64,000 nucleotides of DNA from Pseudarthrobacter phenanthrenivorans Sphe3 (lineage in GTDB: Bacteria > Actinomycetota > Actinomycetes > Actinomycetales > Micrococcaceae): positions 124,001 through 188,000 of the forward strand of contig NC_015145.1 of assembly GCF_000189535.1 (NCBI RefSeq), written 5' to 3'. Both the position numbers and the translations under genes were made by a program. The notes under the pieces were generated by a model, which saw only the letters and a program-made list of their open reading frames with translations, did no database searches and was not told the DNA's origin. Shown here piece by piece: positions 62,657 to 64,000 of the stretch (the first letter of the stretch is position 1; the number at the start of each line of letters is the position of its first letter).

Positions 62657-63919
62657 CTAGGCGGGGACGGACATGCGTTCCGGCGATGGCCGCCCGCCGG
62701 CGAACCAGCGCGGGAAGGTGACATCAAACAGCTGCTCGCGGGCCAGTTCGGCTCCGCCGCGCAGCGGCTCCCGCTCATCATTCACCGAGAGGGTGATGGT
62801 GAGGTCCCGCGTGGCAAGGGGCAGTGACAGTTCGTAGACGCGCTGCCGCACTTCCGCGAGGAAAACTTCACCGGCCGAGCCCATGGCCCCGCCGATGACA
62901 ATCACGCTGGGGTTGAACATGTTCACCAGCGCAGATATCGTCTCGCCAGCTACCCGGGCCGATTTCTGGACGAGGGAGATCGCCAGTGCGTCCCCGGCCT
63001 GGGCTGCGAGGGTGATCTCCTCCAGTGACAGCCCGCCCTTCCTGGCCGCCGCAGCAAGTGTGGTGTTGGCGCCGTCCTTGATGGCCTCTTCTGCGTCCCG
63101 CACCAGGGCCCAGCCGCCGGCCACCGCCTCCAGGCAGCCGATCTTGCCGCAGCGGCATTGGGCATCCGAATCCGAAACCCGGACATGGCCGATATCACCT
63201 GCCGCGCCATTGGCGCCACGATGGATCCTGCCCTTCGACAGCAGGCCGGCTCCGATGCCCGAGCCGATTTTGCAGTAGATGAGGTCCACCAGGGAGTCGC
63301 GCCGGCGGGCGCGTTCGCCAAGGGCCAGCAGGTTGGAATCGTTGTCCACCCACACGGGGGCATTAAAGCGCTCCTCAAACGGAGTCCGGACATCGAAACC
63401 GTTCCAGCCGGGCATGATGGGAGGCGCTACGGGTTGTCCCGTGTTGAAGTCGACCGGGCCGGGGAGTCCTACCACCACACTCCAGACGGGTACGTCGGGA
63501 TGCTTCTTGAGCACACTGTCGACGAGGGCCATGACGGCGTCGATGGTCTTCTCCGGTCCCTGCGCTATGTCCCAGGTGCGGTGCGCGTGGTCCACGATGT
63601 CGCCGTCGAGCGCGGCGATGCCTACGCGGATGTGGGCCGCTCCAAGGGCACAGATGATGATCCGCCCCTGCTCGGCGCGGAATCGCAGTGTGCGGGGCGC
63701 GCGGCCGCCGGAGGAGGCGCCGAATTCTCCCTCGCCGAGGAATCCGATGGAGATGGCCTGGTCAACGCGCTGGCTGACGACACCCCTGCCCAGTCCGGTG
63801 ACCTTGCCGATTTCGGGGCGGGTGGTGGCTTCACCCGTCCGCACCAGGTTGACGATCCGCAGCAGGCTGGTCACTTCGTCCGTCTGTGCCCCAAAGCGGA
63901 GGGTGGAGTCTGTCGTCAT
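62657..63919 (-). CDS. ROK-family transcriptional regulator of the C-glycoside locus
   Basis: A 420-residue ROK repressor. Winged helix at about residues 15-80 (TRPEIGKVTGLGRGVVSQRVDQA). The kinase-like domain has VDNDSNLLALGE, KIGSGIGAGLLSKGR and a zinc motif CRCGKIGCLEAVAGG. ATG 63919 is used; a GTG 15 bp earlier is possible and neither has a clear ribosome site. It is the closest candidate to bind the TTATGTCTG-N3-CAGACATAA sites, since NagC/Mlc-type operators are also T/A-ended palindromes starting TTAT. That link is inference. TTATG near 63993 may be another site, cut by the window end. Confidence 0.87.
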   Translation of the reverse strand: MTTDSTLRFGAQTDEVTSLLRIVNLVRTGEATTRPEIGKVTGLGRGVVSQRVDQAISIGFLGEGEFGASSGGRAPRTLRFRAEQGRIIICALGAAHIRVGIAALDGDIVDHAHRTWDIAQGPEKTIDAVMALVDSVLKKHPDVPVWSVVVGLPGPVDFNTGQPVAPPIMPGWNGFDVRTPFEERFNAPVWVDNDSNLLALGERARRRDSLVDLIYCKIGSGIGAGLLSKGRIHRGANGAAGDIGHVRVSDSDAQCRCGKIGCLEAVAGGWALVRDAEEAIKDGANTTLAAAARKGGLSLEEITLAAQAGDALAISLVQKSARVAGETISALVNMFNPSVIVIGGAMGSAGEVFLAEVRQRVYELSLPLATRDLTITLSVNDEREPLRGGAELAREQLFDVTFPRWFAGGRPSPERMSVPA

Positions 63920-64000
63920 GGCAACAATTCTCACATATTGAGGCGCACTAAGGTGCAGGTTTGCCGGGACTATCGCTAAAACCTTCCGGACTTATGAATA

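Overview
This window looks like the chromosome of a high-GC soil actinobacterium of the Arthrobacter/Pseudarthrobacter type (Micrococcaceae). The basis is the strong GC bias, GTG/TTG starts, many 4-bp ATGA overlaps, LacI/ROK/GntR control of sugar operons, ABC sugar importers without their own ATPase, and C-glycoside deglycosidase genes of the kind known from Arthrobacter and Microbacterium. I saw no rRNA, tRNA, prophage, CRISPR array or origin. The genus call is an inference.

Layout. 1-5436: oxidative deoxysugar/pentose operon (end of an L-fuconate-dehydratase-like enolase-superfamily enzyme, 2,5-dioxovalerate-type aldehyde dehydrogenase, two FAH-fold enzymes, an SDR and a GntR regulator). 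5561-15306: a LacI-controlled 3-keto-glycoside-like module (two Gfo/Idh/MocA dehydrogenases, a ThuA protein, a TIM-barrel isomerase, an ABC importer) and a galactonate-dehydratase-like enzyme. 15593-23036: a small membrane protein, hemerythrin, an HTH regulator divergent from ilvD, ppsA and its regulator ppsR (5' end apparently frameshifted). 23112-32841: xylan/xylo-oligosaccharide locus (ROK regulator, intracellular GH10, GH3, ABC importer, secreted GH10). 33040-41481: miscellaneous single genes (RelA/SpoT-domain protein, LacI, EamA, B3/B4 protein, XRE-cupin, aldehyde dehydrogenase, GYD, alpha/beta hydrolase, PfkB kinase).

41499-58075 and 61131-63919: a large C-glycoside/3-keto-glycoside catabolic locus. 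It holds a GMC flavoprotein oxidase resembling CarA-type glycoside 3-oxidases, four or five TIM-barrel deglycosidase alpha-type chains and five beta-type (DUF6379-like) domains. Two of these beta domains are fused in frame to an alpha domain. The rest of the locus is a SnoaL-like protein, a Gfo/Idh/MocA dehydrogenase, isomerases, a ThuA protein, an ABC importer, a LysR and a ROK regulator. A 21-bp imperfect palindrome (TTATGTCTG-N3-CAGACATAA) recurs at four promoters of this locus and would tie it into one regulon.

58160-61130: the locus is split by an IS30-family element whose transposase is itself interrupted by an IS110-family element. The non-coding end of the IS110 element carries a readable bridge-RNA candidate: its two target guides match the IS30 sequence at the insertion site and its two donor guides match the ends of the element. 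A 32-bp-period tandem repeat family flanks the nested elements.

Working model for the large locus: import, oxidation of the sugar at C3 by the GMC enzyme or Gfo dehydrogenases, C-C (or C-O) bond cleavage by alpha/beta deglycosidases, then isomerisation of the released keto-sugar. Substrates cannot be read from sequence.
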